The notes under the pieces: generated by a model
Databases searched by the model: none
What the model saw: the letters and a program-made list of their open reading frames with translations, nothing else
Told to the model about the DNA's origin: nothing
In this document: positions 16,820 to 26,266 of the stretch, piece after piece
Layout: each line of letters opens with the position of its first letter
Numbering within the stretch: position 1 is the first letter of the stretch
NCBI GenBank assembly: GCA_963747405.1
Contig: CAVVFG010000016.1
Span: 1 to 64,000, forward strand
Direction: 5' to 3'
Length of the DNA: 64,000 bases
From: Fodinibacter sp963747405
GTDB lineage: Bacteria; Actinomycetota; Actinomycetes; Actinomycetales; Dermatophilaceae
Position numbers and translations under genes: made by a program

Positions 16820-17090
16820 GGACGCATCCGTTCTCTCATCTGAGGCTGTTCATCGTCGCCACGACGACCGGCGCAGGGCCGGCCAACCGCTGCACCAGCA
16901 GCGAGTCTCCCGCCTGAAGGGGTCGGCGGGAGGCGCGACACGGGAATCCATGTCGAGAACCGGCCGAACGTCGCGGTCGACACCGTCCGAACGGGCGCTG
17001 CGTCGAGTGTGGCCAGCGGCGCAGACGGCGAGCGCGGCGCCCAGCACCGAAGCGCCGGGCCGGTGGAACACCGACCCGGGGCAGTCGCGG

Positions 17091-19520
17091 TCACCGACTC
17101 GTGTCGACCGACACCACCCCGCCACGCTCGACCACCGCGACGTCGCCGCGCTGGTCGGTGCGGTAGACGGCATACCCGTCACGCCGCAGCACGTCGAGGT
17201 GGTGCGGAGCGGGGTGCCCGTAGTCGTTGCCCTCCCCCACGCTGATCACGCCGACGGGTGCAGCGACCACGGCCATCAGGTCGTCGTCGAGGTTGGCGCT
17301 CCCGTGGTGCGGGGTCTTGACCACCTCGAACTGCGTCGCGGCCGAGGCCATCGAGGGCTCGCGGCGGATGCGCAGGAGCAGGTCGTGGGCTGCCTCGCGT
17401 TCGACGTCACCGAGGAGCAGGGCGTCGACGGAGCCGGTGCGCGCGGCGAGCACGAGGCTGGCGTTGTTGGGCACCGACCCGTCGGGGATGCGCCGGGTCG
17501 GGCTCCACACCGCCGCGGTCAGCTCGCCGACGCAGAGCCGGTCACCGGCGTGCAGCACCGCCATCGGGATGCCGTGTGCGCGCGCCACGCTGTCGACCTG
17601 GTCGGCCGACTGCGCCGGCTCGCGGACCGGGCCGACCAGCAGACGGCCGACCGCGCGCCCACCGACGGCACCCGCCAGCCCGTCGACGTGGTCGGCATGG
17701 AAGTGCGTGAGCACGACCGCGTCGAGCGTCGTGACGCCGAGGTGGCTCAGGCAGCGGTCGACCAGGGGCGGGTCGGGCCCGGCGTCGACGAGCACGGCCC
17801 GGTGCGGGCCACTGCGCAGCACGACGGCGTCGCCCTGGCCGACGTCGCAGACCACCACCCGCCAGCCGGCGGGCGGCCAGGTGAGCGTGCTGGTGGGGAC
17901 CAGCCCGGCAGCCAGAACCATTGCCGCCCCGAGGGCGAGCACCGGGTGGGCCGCTACACCGGCGGCCAGGGCTCTCCCGGTGAGGAGCACCACCACGGTG
18001 AGCGCGGCCAGCAGCAGGGCGCCGGTGGCGCCGTCGGGCCAGGGCAGCGTGCCGCCGGGCACCTCGGCGAACCGTCGGGCGACCTGGGCGATGACCTGCG
18101 TGGGAAGCACTCCCGCCCAGGCGACCAGCGCGGCCCCCCGGGCCCAGACCAGCGAGGTGAGCGCTGCCGCCACCCCGGCGATGGTGGCGACCGGCACCAG
18201 AGGTGCAGCCATCAGGTTGGCCAGGACCCCGATGAGGCTGACCGAGCCCTGCAGCAGCACGACCACCGGGGCGGTCATCGCCTGGGCCGCCACCGGGATC
18301 GCCAGGGCGGGACCGAGGCTCCTCAGCCGAACCGGGAGGCGAGCCCCGATCGCGTCGCCCCAGGGACGGGTGAAGAGCAGCAGCCCGAGCGTGGCCAGCG
18401 AGGAGAGCACGAAGCCGAAGGAGCGGGCCAGCCACGGGTCGGCGAGGAGCACCAGCACGATCGCCGCACCGAGGACCGGTGGGCCGGCCGAGCGTCGGGA
18501 GCGGCTGAGGCCGAGCAGCCCGATCGCGCCCATGGCGGCAGCGCGCACGACACTCGGCTCGGGGCGGGCGAGCACGACGAACCCGGCCAGGGCGGCGAGG
18601 GCGAGCACCGGACGGAGGCGTCGCGGCACACCGACCAGCACACACAGGCCCATGGCCAGGCCGGTGACGACGGCGACGTTGCTGCCACTCACCGCCGTCA
18701 GGTGGGTCATGCCGGTGGCGCGCATGGCGTCGGTGAGGTCGGGCGGGGTGCGGCTGGTGTCGCCGATGACCAGGCCCGGCAGCAGACCGCGCGCGTCGGC
18801 CGGCGCGTGGTCGACCGATGCGCGCAGGCCGGTGCGCAGCCGCTCGGCCGCCGTGGCGATGGCGCCTGGTGCGGCCAGCACCACCGGCGGCCCACGCACC
18901 GACAGTGTCGCGACCCGGTCGTCGGCCGGCTCGGTCGGCCCCAGCCGCCCGTGTACCCGCACCGTGGAGCGCCACGCGGCGTCGGCGATTGCCGGGTCAC
19001 CGGTGAGGAGTACCGGGGCAGCGGTGCGGCGCTGGAGGCCACGAGCGTCGAGCAGGTGAACGGTGGCCCGGCGCAGCACCACCGGCCGGTCGCCACGGGC
19101 TGGCAGCACGATGGCGTCACCGGTGAGAACGGCGACGGCGGTGACGGACGCGCGGTCACGGGCAAGCGGCTCGACGTCGCCGCGGGCCCGCAGGATGCTG
19201 TGCCCCGCTGCCGCGACCTGAAGCACCGCCACCAGCGCCGCGGTGAGCAGCAGGGGCCCGGTCACGCCGAGTCGGCGCAGTGCCCGGCGAGCGGGTCCTG
19301 AGCAGAGGACGGTACTGACAAGGAGTGCGGGCGCCGCGGCGAACAGCAGGTGAGCGCGTACCGTCAGGCCCAGGCCGGCAGCCGCCGCCGCCCAGGCAAC
19401 CACTGCCGGCCCGAGCAGCCGCAGGTCGGTCGCCGGCCGGACCCGGCGGGGAACGCCTGGTTCAGCGTCATCGACCGGCTGGGTCGGGGCACCCTCGTCG
19501 TCGGACCACGCGGCCGTCAC
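17091..19520 (-). CDS. comEC: ComEC/Rec2 DNA-uptake channel protein
   Basis: A polytopic membrane protein of 809 residues that moves single-stranded DNA across the membrane during transformation. After hydrophobic N-terminal segments comes the competence domain with GLVIGDTSRTPPDLTDAMRA and TGMTHLTAVSGSNVAVV. The C-terminal metallo-beta-lactamase-like domain has CDVGQGDAVVLRSG and THFHADHVDGL. The GTG start at 19520 overlaps the comEA stop (GTGA). Usually holA follows comEC; here it does not. Competence in this organism is not shown by sequence alone. Confidence 0.93.
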   Translation of the reverse strand: MTAAWSDDEGAPTQPVDDAEPGVPRRVRPATDLRLLGPAVVAWAAAAAGLGLTVRAHLLFAAAPALLVSTVLCSGPARRALRRLGVTGPLLLTAALVAVLQVAAAGHSILRARGDVEPLARDRASVTAVAVLTGDAIVLPARGDRPVVLRRATVHLLDARGLQRRTAAPVLLTGDPAIADAAWRSTVRVHGRLGPTEPADDRVATLSVRGPPVVLAAPGAIATAAERLRTGLRASVDHAPADARGLLPGLVIGDTSRTPPDLTDAMRATGMTHLTAVSGSNVAVVTGLAMGLCVLVGVPRRLRPVLALAALAGFVVLARPEPSVVRAAAMGAIGLLGLSRSRRSAGPPVLGAAIVLVLLADPWLARSFGFVLSSLATLGLLLFTRPWGDAIGARLPVRLRSLGPALAIPVAAQAMTAPVVVLLQGSVSLIGVLANLMAAPLVPVATIAGVAAALTSLVWARGAALVAWAGVLPTQVIAQVARRFAEVPGGTLPWPDGATGALLLAALTVVVLLTGRALAAGVAAHPVLALGAAMVLAAGLVPTSTLTWPPAGWRVVVCDVGQGDAVVLRSGPHRAVLVDAGPDPPLVDRCLSHLGVTTLDAVVLTHFHADHVDGLAGAVGGRAVGRLLVGPVREPAQSADQVDSVARAHGIPMAVLHAGDRLCVGELTAAVWSPTRRIPDGSVPNNASLVLAARTGSVDALLLGDVEREAAHDLLLRIRREPSMASAATQFEVVKTPHHGSANLDDDLMAVVAAPVGVISVGEGNDYGHPAPHHLDVLRRDGYAVYRTDQRGDVAVVERGGVVSVDTSR

Positions 19521-20527
19521 AGTGTCACCAGCGGGCTGAGCTGGGCGAGCAGCTTCTCGCCGATGCCACTGACCTCACCGAGCTCGTCGACACTGTTGAA
19601 CCGGCCGTGCGAGGAGCGCCAGTCGAGGATGCGCTGGGCCAGTACCGGGCCGACACCGGGCAACGAGTCGAGCGCGGCGAGGTCGGCCGTGTTGAGGGAC
19701 ACCGGTGGCCCGGGGCTGCCCGACGCCGCTCCGCCGCCGGGCGCGTTTCCTGCGCCGGTCGCGGGGACCGGCGAGACCGGGTCGCCGACCGCCGGAACCC
19801 GCACCTGCTCGCCGTCGACCAGCACCCGGGCGAGGTTCAGCGCCGACAGGTCGGCCTTCGTGGCCACCCCGCCCGACGCGGTGACGGCATCCGTCACCCG
19901 CGACCCGAGCGGGAGCCGGCGCACGCCGGGGTGCTTGACCCGGCCGACCACGTGCACCACGACCTCGCCCGTGGGTGCGGACGGCTGCGCGGATGGTGCC
20001 GGCCCGGCTGTCGCCGCTGACGCCGCGGGGACTTCTGCCGACGGCCCGCGAGGGGTTGAGCGGTCGACGCCGACAGGAACCGCGCCTGCGGTGACCGCAC
20101 TCGGCCCGGCCCGGGACCCGCCACCTGGCGCGATGACGGTGCCACCGCCGGCCGACTGTGCCCAGGCGACCCGCAGCCCGAAGAAGGCGGCAGCGAGCAG
20201 GACGACCAGGACGATGCCCGCCAGGGCCGCCCGGCCCGGCTGCCACCGTGCTCCGACGAACGCGGCCGGGAGGCGGACCCATGACCCCGGATGCCGTGCC
20301 CGCGCGTGCCGCCCGCCGCCTCGCACGTTCTCGGCGTCGACGATGCGGGACAGGTGCACCTCGTCGGCGACACGCCGGCCTGCCGCCCCATCCGCCGGCT
20401 GCGGCCCGGTCCGGGCCGAGCCGAGCCCGTCGAGGTCGAGCTCGGTGGGCACGTACGAACCGGCGCCGGCGCGCAGCCGGGCGAGCGCCCGGGGTGACAG
20501 GGTGTGCGGAGGGTGGCGTCGCGGCAT
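19517..20527 (-). CDS. comEA: ComEA-like DNA-binding competence protein
   Basis: A 336-residue membrane-anchored DNA receptor for uptake. It has a long basic cytoplasmic start, one transmembrane segment (ALAGIVLVVLLAAAFFGLRV), a Pro/Ala-rich linker, an SLBB domain (VVVHVVGRVKHPGVRRLPLG) and a C-terminal double helix-hairpin-helix (LNTADLAALDSLPGVGPVLA, SVDELGEVSGIGEKLLAQL). It is coupled to comEC. Upstream lie two copies of the GACCTATTGGTC hairpin repeat. Confidence 0.92.
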   Translation of the reverse strand: MPRRHPPHTLSPRALARLRAGAGSYVPTELDLDGLGSARTGPQPADGAAGRRVADEVHLSRIVDAENVRGGGRHARARHPGSWVRLPAAFVGARWQPGRAALAGIVLVVLLAAAFFGLRVAWAQSAGGGTVIAPGGGSRAGPSAVTAGAVPVGVDRSTPRGPSAEVPAASAATAGPAPSAQPSAPTGEVVVHVVGRVKHPGVRRLPLGSRVTDAVTASGGVATKADLSALNLARVLVDGEQVRVPAVGDPVSPVPATGAGNAPGGGAASGSPGPPVSLNTADLAALDSLPGVGPVLAQRILDWRSSHGRFNSVDELGEVSGIGEKLLAQLSPLVTL

Positions 20528-20676
20528 CCCCCGACGCTAGGAAGAACACGGTTGCCGGTCTGTGCACCAACCGGATCTGTGGACGACGGCGCCGGTGGAC
20601 GGACCCTGTGGACGACCAGGCCGCCTGCCCTTGGCTCACCATGTGAGCACCCGGACTTCGACCCACCCGGTGTGGG

Positions 20677-20805
20677 ATAGCCGCGTCCCTGCGGTGACCT
20701 ATTGGTCGATCTCAGGACGGCGCCCCGATGCGCCAGCGCCCTCCCGGCACCCGGCGGGCACATAGCCGCGTCCCTGCGGTGACCTATTGGTCGATCTCAG
20801 GACGG
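20677..20805. repeat. GACCTATTGGTC hairpin repeat, pair 1
   Basis: Two nearly identical units with an 85-base period; the GACC cores start at 20696 and 20781. Each has a core GACCTATTGGTCGAT that can itself fold (GACC-TATT-GGTC). Outer arms are CGTCCCTG and CAGGACG, and ATAGCCGCG lies in front. The pair fills the 335-base gap between plsY (ends 20863) and comEA (starts 20527). The rest of the gap shows no gene. Confidence 0.85.
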
Positions 20806-20862
20806 CAGGCCGATGCGCCGGAACGGGTCTCCGGCCGAGCGCGGCAGGCCCGGACCCCAGCG

Positions 20863-21465
20863 TCAGCTCAGGCGCCGCCGCCACCAGGCCACGATGTTTC
20901 GCCGGTGCCGCGACAGCACGAGCACCGCGATGGCCATCAGCCACACCCCGGTGACCGGCGCGATGAACGGCACCGCCCCCACCGTGGCCAGTGCCCCCAC
21001 CACGCCGACCAGGCCCATCGTGAGCACCGACGCCTCCCCGACGAACGGCACCGCGATCTTGACCAGCCCGAACACCACGAGCGCCCCGAGCGCCACCCAC
21101 GGCTCGATGGCCAGCACCGTGCCCAGTGCACAGGCCACCCCCTTGCCACCGCGCCCGCGCAGGAACGGCGAGAAAACGTGCCCCAGCACCACCGCGAAGC
21201 CCGCCACCAGGGCCGCGACCAGCCCCATGGTGCGCAGCACCACCACCGTCGGCAGGTAGGCCTTGAGCACGTCGAGCACCAGCACCAGCGCCCCCCACCT
21301 GCGCCCCAGCACCCGGCCGGCATTGGTCGCACCCGGGTTCCCCGACCCGGAGGCCAACAGGTCCCGCCCGCGGGCCCGGGCCACCAGCGTCGCCGGGTTG
21401 ACCGCACCGATGAGGAAGCAGACCACCGCGACGACCGCGGTCTCTGCGACGACCAGCAGCGTCAT
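20863..21465 (-). CDS. plsY: Glycerol-3-phosphate acyltransferase PlsY
   Basis: Integral membrane enzyme that transfers an acyl group from acyl-phosphate to glycerol-3-phosphate in phospholipid synthesis. 200 residues, about five hydrophobic segments. The three PlsY motifs are present: SGNPGATNAGRVLG, GHVFSPFLRGRGGKGVA and RHRRNI near the C-terminus. It lies three bases after degV on the same strand; DegV proteins bind fatty acids, so the pairing makes metabolic sense. Confidence 0.95.
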   Translation of the reverse strand: MTLLVVAETAVVAVVCFLIGAVNPATLVARARGRDLLASGSGNPGATNAGRVLGRRWGALVLVLDVLKAYLPTVVVLRTMGLVAALVAGFAVVLGHVFSPFLRGRGGKGVACALGTVLAIEPWVALGALVVFGLVKIAVPFVGEASVLTMGLVGVVGALATVGAVPFIAPVTGVWLMAIAVLVLSRHRRNIVAWWRRRLS

Positions 21466-21468
21466 CGC

Positions 21469-22344
21469 TCAGCGCGCCGGTGCGGGCACGATCCGGGGCA
21501 CGACCGCGACGGCCAGCGTGCCCGGCCCCACGTGCGCCCCCACGACGGCCCCGAGCTCCACCACGTCCAGCCCCACCCCGTCGCCCAGCCGGGCCCGCAG
21601 CCGCTCGGCGAGCCGCTCGGCCCGCTCCGGGGAGTCGAGGTGGTGGACCGCGACGTCGACCCCGCTGGCCGCCCGCGGAAGAGCAGACGCCGCCTCGGCG
21701 GCGAGGTCCTCGAGCCGGGCGATGGCGCGGGATGAGGTGCGCACCCGCTCCAGCGGCACGATGTGGCCGTCGTGCAGGCCGAGGATCGGCTTGATCGACA
21801 GCGCCGACCCGACCAGTGCCCCCGCCTTGCCGATCCGGCCGCCGCGACGCAGGTACTCCAGGGTGTCGACGTAGAACACGGCGGTGGATGCCGCGCACGA
21901 GGCGCGCACGGCATCCGCCACCTCGGTGGCCGACGCGCCCCCGGCGGCGACCCGCGCACCGGTGAGCACGGCGTACCCCATCGCCATGCCGAGCGCCCGG
22001 GAGTCGATGACGGTGACGGGCACCGGCGACTCCTCGGCGGCGATCGCGGCGCCGTCGATCGTGCTCGACATGTCACCGGAGATGTGCACCGAGACCACGG
22101 CGTCGGCGCCCGCGTCGGCCGCCGCCCGGTACGCCGCGAGGAAGGCCGCGGGCGCCGGCCGCGACGTCGACACCGGCGTGAACGAGCGCAGGGCCGCCGC
22201 CACGGCAGCCGGGTCGATGTCGACGCCCTCGGCGTACTCGGTGCCGCCCACGACCACGTGCAGGGGCACCACCGACACGGCCAGCCCCTCCAGCAGGTGG
22301 GCCGGGAGGTAGGCCGTGGAGTCGGTGACGAGGGCGGTGCTCAC
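21469..22344 (-). CDS. DegV family fatty-acid-binding protein
   Basis: A 291-residue protein of the DegV/FakB fold. The start STALVTDSTAYLPAHLL, the SFTPVSTSRPAPAAF segment, VVSVHISGDMSSTIDGAAIA, and the C-terminal EYLRRGGRIGKAGALVGSAL are all typical. FakB proteins present bound fatty acid to a kinase FakA; no fakA is seen here. It is followed closely by plsY, consistent with lipid supply. Confidence 0.92.
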   Translation of the reverse strand: MSTALVTDSTAYLPAHLLEGLAVSVVPLHVVVGGTEYAEGVDIDPAAVAAALRSFTPVSTSRPAPAAFLAAYRAAADAGADAVVSVHISGDMSSTIDGAAIAAEESPVPVTVIDSRALGMAMGYAVLTGARVAAGGASATEVADAVRASCAASTAVFYVDTLEYLRRGGRIGKAGALVGSALSIKPILGLHDGHIVPLERVRTSSRAIARLEDLAAEAASALPRAASGVDVAVHHLDSPERAERLAERLRARLGDGVGLDVVELGAVVGAHVGPGTLAVAVVPRIVPAPAR

Positions 22345-22395
22345 GCGAGCAGGCTAGTGGCAGGGCGCCGGATGCCGTGCCGCAACGCCAGCCGG

Positions 22396-22447
22396 GCCAG
22401 CCGCGTCAGCGGCTTCGCCGAGCCAGCCGCGTCAGCGGCTTCGCCGA
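22396..22447. repeat. Two tandem 26-bp units
   Basis: Units at 22396-22421 and 22422-22447 are identical in the stretch GCCAGCCGCGTCAGCGGC and following bases. CCGCGTCAGCGG can fold, so this may act in termination of the desaturase transcript (stop at 22458). Confidence 0.7.
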
Positions 22448-22457
22448 GCCGCCGCCG

Positions 22458-23393
22458 TCACGCGTTCTGCCGGGCCGCCAGCTTCGCGGCGCGCTCCTCG
22501 CGCTTCTCGACGAACTTGGTCGCCTCGGCATCCAGCTCCTTGACCGCAGCCGCCAGCTCGTCGCGCGCCGCCTCGCCGTCGGCATCGAGGCCCTCGAGCT
22601 CCCAGATACCCCACTGGCGCAACAGCGGCGCGACGATGTCGTCGTGGTGGATGCGCAGGTCGTAGATGCCGGCCATCGCCATCTGCACGGCCTTGCGCCC
22701 GAAGCCGGGGATGATCGACCCCGGCATCTGGAAGCTGACGACCTCGTCGGTGATCGCCCGCATCGTCTGGCTGGGCGTCAGCTCGAGCGCCGCCTGGACG
22801 ATGTTGCGGTAGAAGATCATGTGCAGGTTCTCGTCCTTGGCGACCCGCGTCAGCAGCTTCTCGGCGATGGGCTCGTCGGTGAACTTGCCGGTGTTGCGGT
22901 GTGAGACACGGGTGGCCAGCTCCTGGAACGACACGTAGGCGCAGACGTTGAGCAACGGCTTGTCGCCGGAGTCGTAGCCGGTCTCCATCGTCGACATCCG
23001 CGCCCGCTCGAGCTCGTCGGGGTCGACACCGCGGGTGACGAGCAGGTAGTCGCGGATGCAGAACGCGTGCCGGCCCTCCTCCGCGGTCCAGCGGTTGACC
23101 CACGCGCCCCAGGCGCTGTCGCGGCCGAAGGCCCGCTCGATCTCGCGGTGGTAGCTGGGCAGGTTGTCCTCGGTGAGCAGGTTGACCTCGAGCGCGGTGC
23201 GGGCGATCTGCGACAGCTGCGACTGGTCGACCGACCACGGCTCGCCACCGAGCTCCTTGAAGTCGCGGCCCAGCGACCACGGCACGTACTCGTGCGGCAT
23301 CCACTCCTGGGCGACGTTGAGGTGCCGGTTCAGGTTCTCCTCGGCGACCGGCTCGAGCGCCGACAGGAGCTGTGCCGTGTCGAGGTCAGTCAT
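22458..23393 (-). CDS. Acyl-ACP desaturase (ferritin-like di-iron)
   Basis: Soluble di-iron enzyme that introduces a double bond into acyl-ACP. 311 residues from ATG 23393, with GAGGAGAC upstream. Iron ligands are visible as EENLNRH (near residue 19), TEDNLPSYH, TAEEGRHAFCIRDYL and KDENLHMIFYR, the usual two ExxH pairs. Related to mycobacterial DesA1/DesA2. Its start overlaps the end of the preceding membrane-anchored protein gene by 8 bases, so the two are probably one transcript. Confidence 0.93.
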   Translation of the reverse strand: MTDLDTAQLLSALEPVAEENLNRHLNVAQEWMPHEYVPWSLGRDFKELGGEPWSVDQSQLSQIARTALEVNLLTEDNLPSYHREIERAFGRDSAWGAWVNRWTAEEGRHAFCIRDYLLVTRGVDPDELERARMSTMETGYDSGDKPLLNVCAYVSFQELATRVSHRNTGKFTDEPIAEKLLTRVAKDENLHMIFYRNIVQAALELTPSQTMRAITDEVVSFQMPGSIIPGFGRKAVQMAMAGIYDLRIHHDDIVAPLLRQWGIWELEGLDADGEAARDELAAAVKELDAEATKFVEKREERAAKLAARQNA

Positions 23394-24105
23394 GGTGGGT
23401 CTCCTCGGTGCTGGGTGAGGTGCTCGGTGAGGTACGGGGGCTGGGGGTCCGCGTGGAGGTCTCGCGGTCAAGACCTCCAGAGTGCACCTTCTCGGAGGGC
23501 CGGACCAGCGAGCGCGACTGCCTTTCGGCGGACGTCGGGTCGGCGGCAACGCGTTGGTCTCCCGGCTGGAGCCGGGTCGGGACCCCGTCGACGCAGCGCA
23601 GGTAGATCTCGACCTCGCGCTCGGTGGTCTTGAACGTCACCTCGAGCGCGCCCCGCTCGAAGTCCGAGTCGAAACGCCAGTCGTCGCGCGGGCGGATCGA
23701 CCTCAGGGCGACCTTCGAGCCGCTGCAGGAGGCCACCACGATGCCTCCCTGGGTGCTGAACGACGCCGTGCGCGGGTCGCCGGCCGGCGCGCTGGGGCGT
23801 CGATCACTCGGCGCCGTCGTGGGCTCAGGATCGTCCGGGCGCCTGGTGGGCTGCGCGGAGGTGGACTCCGTGGGACTCGCCGTCGACGTGGGGCGGGCGG
23901 ACGGCGTCGGGGTCTCGGTGACAGTCGGCGCCGGCGCGTCGGAGGTCCGCGGGGAGACCACCACGGCCCGCTCGGCGGCAGAGGCCCGACCGACCCCGCT
24001 GCCCGCGTTGCTGACGACGACGAACGTGATCGCACCGACCACGCCGACCACGGCGAACCAGCCCAGCACCATCACCACGAGTGGGCGACGTCCCATCCTC
24101 ACCAC
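23386..24105 (-). CDS. Membrane-anchored hypothetical protein with Ser/Thr/Pro linker
   Basis: A 239-residue protein with an N-terminal transmembrane segment (VVMVLGWFAVVGVVGAITFVV). A disordered Ser/Thr/Pro-rich stretch of about 80 residues follows, then a small extracellular domain with two Cys (GGIVVASCSGSKVALRSIRP, EVEIYLRCVDGVPTR). A disulfide between them is likely. The tail is again low-complexity. The function is unknown. It is divergent from the two-component system with only about 30 bases between the starts, which suggests shared control. A start at 24093 (GRRPLVVM) is an alternative. Confidence 0.65.
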   Translation of the reverse strand: MVRMGRRPLVVMVLGWFAVVGVVGAITFVVVSNAGSGVGRASAAERAVVVSPRTSDAPAPTVTETPTPSARPTSTASPTESTSAQPTRRPDDPEPTTAPSDRRPSAPAGDPRTASFSTQGGIVVASCSGSKVALRSIRPRDDWRFDSDFERGALEVTFKTTEREVEIYLRCVDGVPTRLQPGDQRVAADPTSAERQSRSLVRPSEKVHSGGLDRETSTRTPSPRTSPSTSPSTEETHHD

Positions 24106-24137
24106 CTTCGGTCTCTTCCTGCTCTAGCGTTCCCACT

Positions 24138-24884
24138 GTGACACACGTGCTGGTGATCGAGGACGACCCCGGGATCCGCTCCTCGCTCGTCCGCTCCCTG
24201 ACCGACCGAGGGTACGCGGTATCCAGCGCACCCTCCGGGCTGGTCGGCCTGCAGAACGCCCTCGACGACCAGCCCGACCTCGTGCTGCTCGACCTGGGGC
24301 TTCCCGACCTCGACGGGCACAGCCTGCTCACCATGCTGCGGGCCGTGCGCCGCACCCCCGTCATCGTCGTGACCGCGCGCGACGACGACCCGTCGATCGT
24401 CAAGGCGCTCGACGCCGGAGCGGACGACTACGTCGTGAAGCCGTTCGGCATGGACCAGCTCGAGGCGCGGATCCGGGCGGTGCTGCGCCGCACCGAGAGC
24501 GAGGACGCGGACGAGCCGATCCGGGTGGGCGACCTGGTGGTCGACGCGGTCACCCGGCACTGCGCGCTCGGCGAGCGCGACCTCGAGCTCTCGCGCCGCG
24601 AGTTCGACCTGCTGCTGCTGCTGGCCCAGCGGGCCGGGGAGGTCGTCACCAAGCGGGAGATCCTCGAGGAGGTCTGGAACCAGCCGTACGGCGGCGGTGA
24701 GCGCACCGTCGACGTGCACCTGTCCTGGCTGCGCCGAAAGCTCGGCGAGACGGCCGCTCATCCGGTGTACCTGCACAGCGTGCGCGGCGTGGGCGTGCGG
24801 CTGGCGCCACCCGCGGATGATGCGGAGGCGGACGACGACGCCGGTACCCCCGTCACCGACGCCCCCGTCGACGCCGAGACCTGA
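24138..24884 (+). CDS. OmpR-type response regulator
   Basis: A 248-residue DNA-binding regulator. Receiver domain: acidic pocket VIEDDPG, phosphorylation Asp52 (LVLLDLGLPDLDG), Thr in VVTARDDD, Lys in VVKPFG. Winged helix: LSRREFDLLLLLAQRAGEVV, ERTVDVHLSWLRRKLGE. The GTG at 24138 begins at VTHVLVIEDD; a TAGCGT seven bases upstream suggests a leaderless transcript. It is coupled to the kinase (TGATG). Confidence 0.94.
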   Translation: MTHVLVIEDDPGIRSSLVRSLTDRGYAVSSAPSGLVGLQNALDDQPDLVLLDLGLPDLDGHSLLTMLRAVRRTPVIVVTARDDDPSIVKALDAGADDYVVKPFGMDQLEARIRAVLRRTESEDADEPIRVGDLVVDAVTRHCALGERDLELSRREFDLLLLLAQRAGEVVTKREILEEVWNQPYGGGERTVDVHLSWLRRKLGETAAHPVYLHSVRGVGVRLAPPADDAEADDDAGTPVTDAPVDAET

Positions 24885-26230
24885 TGGCCCGCCGCATCGC
24901 CTGGCTGGTGGCCGCCACGACGTCCGCGGTCGTCGTGGCCTTCATCGTGCCGCTCTGCTTCCTGGTCGCCAACATCGCCTCCGACAAGGCGACGACGCGA
25001 GCCAAGGAGCAGGCGCAGAGCGTGGCGACACTGGTCGCCGCCCTCGACAACCCCACGACGCTCTCGCGCAACGTCTCCGACCTGAGCGACCGCGGGCCCG
25101 ACGTGGTGGTGGTCGAGCCGTCGGGCCAGCTGCTGGGTCCCCAGGAGCCGCTCGCACCCGAGACGGCAGAAGCGGTCGCCGAGTCGCGCGCGGACAAGAG
25201 CGCCTTCACACGGCGCACCAGCGAGGGACTGGCCGCGCTGGTGCCCGTCGAGACCGAGCGGGACGTCGAGGTGGTGGTCGCCTCGGTGCCCACGTCCGAG
25301 CTGCGAGCCGGCGTGTACGCCGCGTGGGCCGCGATCGTGGCCCTCGGCCTGGGGCTGGTGGCCGCCTCCGTCGGCGTGGCCCTGTGGCTCGGCCGCCGGA
25401 CCAGCGTCCCGGTCACCGAGGTCGCCGAGGTGGCGCACCGGTTGCGCGAAGGGGACTCCAGCGCGCGTGCGGTGCCCGGTGGGCCGCCGGAGACGGTCGA
25501 GCTGGGTCAGGCCCTCAACGCCCTGGCCGACCGGATCCACGGCCTGGTGGCGGCCGAGCGCGAGCACGTCGCCGACCTCGGCCACCGGCTGCGCACCCCG
25601 GTGACCGCGCTGCGGCTCGACACCGACCTCGTCGAGGACGAGGACGTGGCCATCCGGCTGCGCGGGCACGTCGAGGAGCTGCAGCGCAGCATCGACGACG
25701 TGGTGCACGAGGCGCGCCGCGCGGTGCGCGACGAGCTCCCCGCCACCTGCCGGCTCGCCCCGGTGGTCTCCGAACGGGTCGCGTTCTGGCTCCCCCTCGC
25801 CGAGGACCAGGGCCGCCGGCTCGACCTCTTCGTCGAGCTGCGCACGCCGGGCGGCTCGCCCCTGGTCGGCCTCGCCGCCGACGACCTCGGCGAGCTGGTC
25901 GACATCCTCATCGACAACGTCTTCGCGCACACCCCCGACGGCACCGACGCGCGGGTGCGCGTGCGCACCGCCGGCAACGCGGTCCTCGTGATCGTCGAGG
26001 ATGCCGGGCCGGGCATGGAGCAGCCCTACCTGGGTCGCGGGCACAGCCATGGCGGCTCGACCGGGCTGGGGCTGGCGATCGTGCACCGCATCGCCGACGG
26101 GGCCGGCGGGTCGGTGCAGCTCGAGCCCTCGCCGCTCGGCGGCCTGAAGGTCACCGTGAACCTGCCGGTGATGCCCGAGGACACCCCGCCGCGCCGTGGC
26201 GCATCCGCCGGGCGGCCCGCCAAGCGCTGA
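24884..26230 (+). CDS. Sensor histidine kinase
   Basis: A 448-residue membrane kinase. Two transmembrane segments (residues about 5-30 and 145-171) enclose an extracellular domain of about 115 residues; a HAMP-like linker follows. The phosphorylated His is in DLGHRLRTPVTALRLDTDLV. The ATPase domain has DNVFAHTPDGTDAR (N box), VEDAGPGM (G1) and GGSTGLGLAIVHRI (G2). It forms a pair with the preceding regulator. The signal is unknown; the flanking redox operon and membrane-anchored protein are plausible targets. Confidence 0.94.
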   Translation: MARRIAWLVAATTSAVVVAFIVPLCFLVANIASDKATTRAKEQAQSVATLVAALDNPTTLSRNVSDLSDRGPDVVVVEPSGQLLGPQEPLAPETAEAVAESRADKSAFTRRTSEGLAALVPVETERDVEVVVASVPTSELRAGVYAAWAAIVALGLGLVAASVGVALWLGRRTSVPVTEVAEVAHRLREGDSSARAVPGGPPETVELGQALNALADRIHGLVAAEREHVADLGHRLRTPVTALRLDTDLVEDEDVAIRLRGHVEELQRSIDDVVHEARRAVRDELPATCRLAPVVSERVAFWLPLAEDQGRRLDLFVELRTPGGSPLVGLAADDLGELVDILIDNVFAHTPDGTDARVRVRTAGNAVLVIVEDAGPGMEQPYLGRGHSHGGSTGLGLAIVHRIADGAGGSVQLEPSPLGGLKVTVNLPVMPEDTPPRRGASAGRPAKR

Positions 26231-26266
26231 ACGCGTCACCGGCATCCGGTCCGCAGCGCCACCTGG

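Noticed and set aside
16820..17090. Short frames between the cyclic-nucleotide-binding gene and comEC
   Set aside because: They are out-of-frame readings without family features or ribosome sites.
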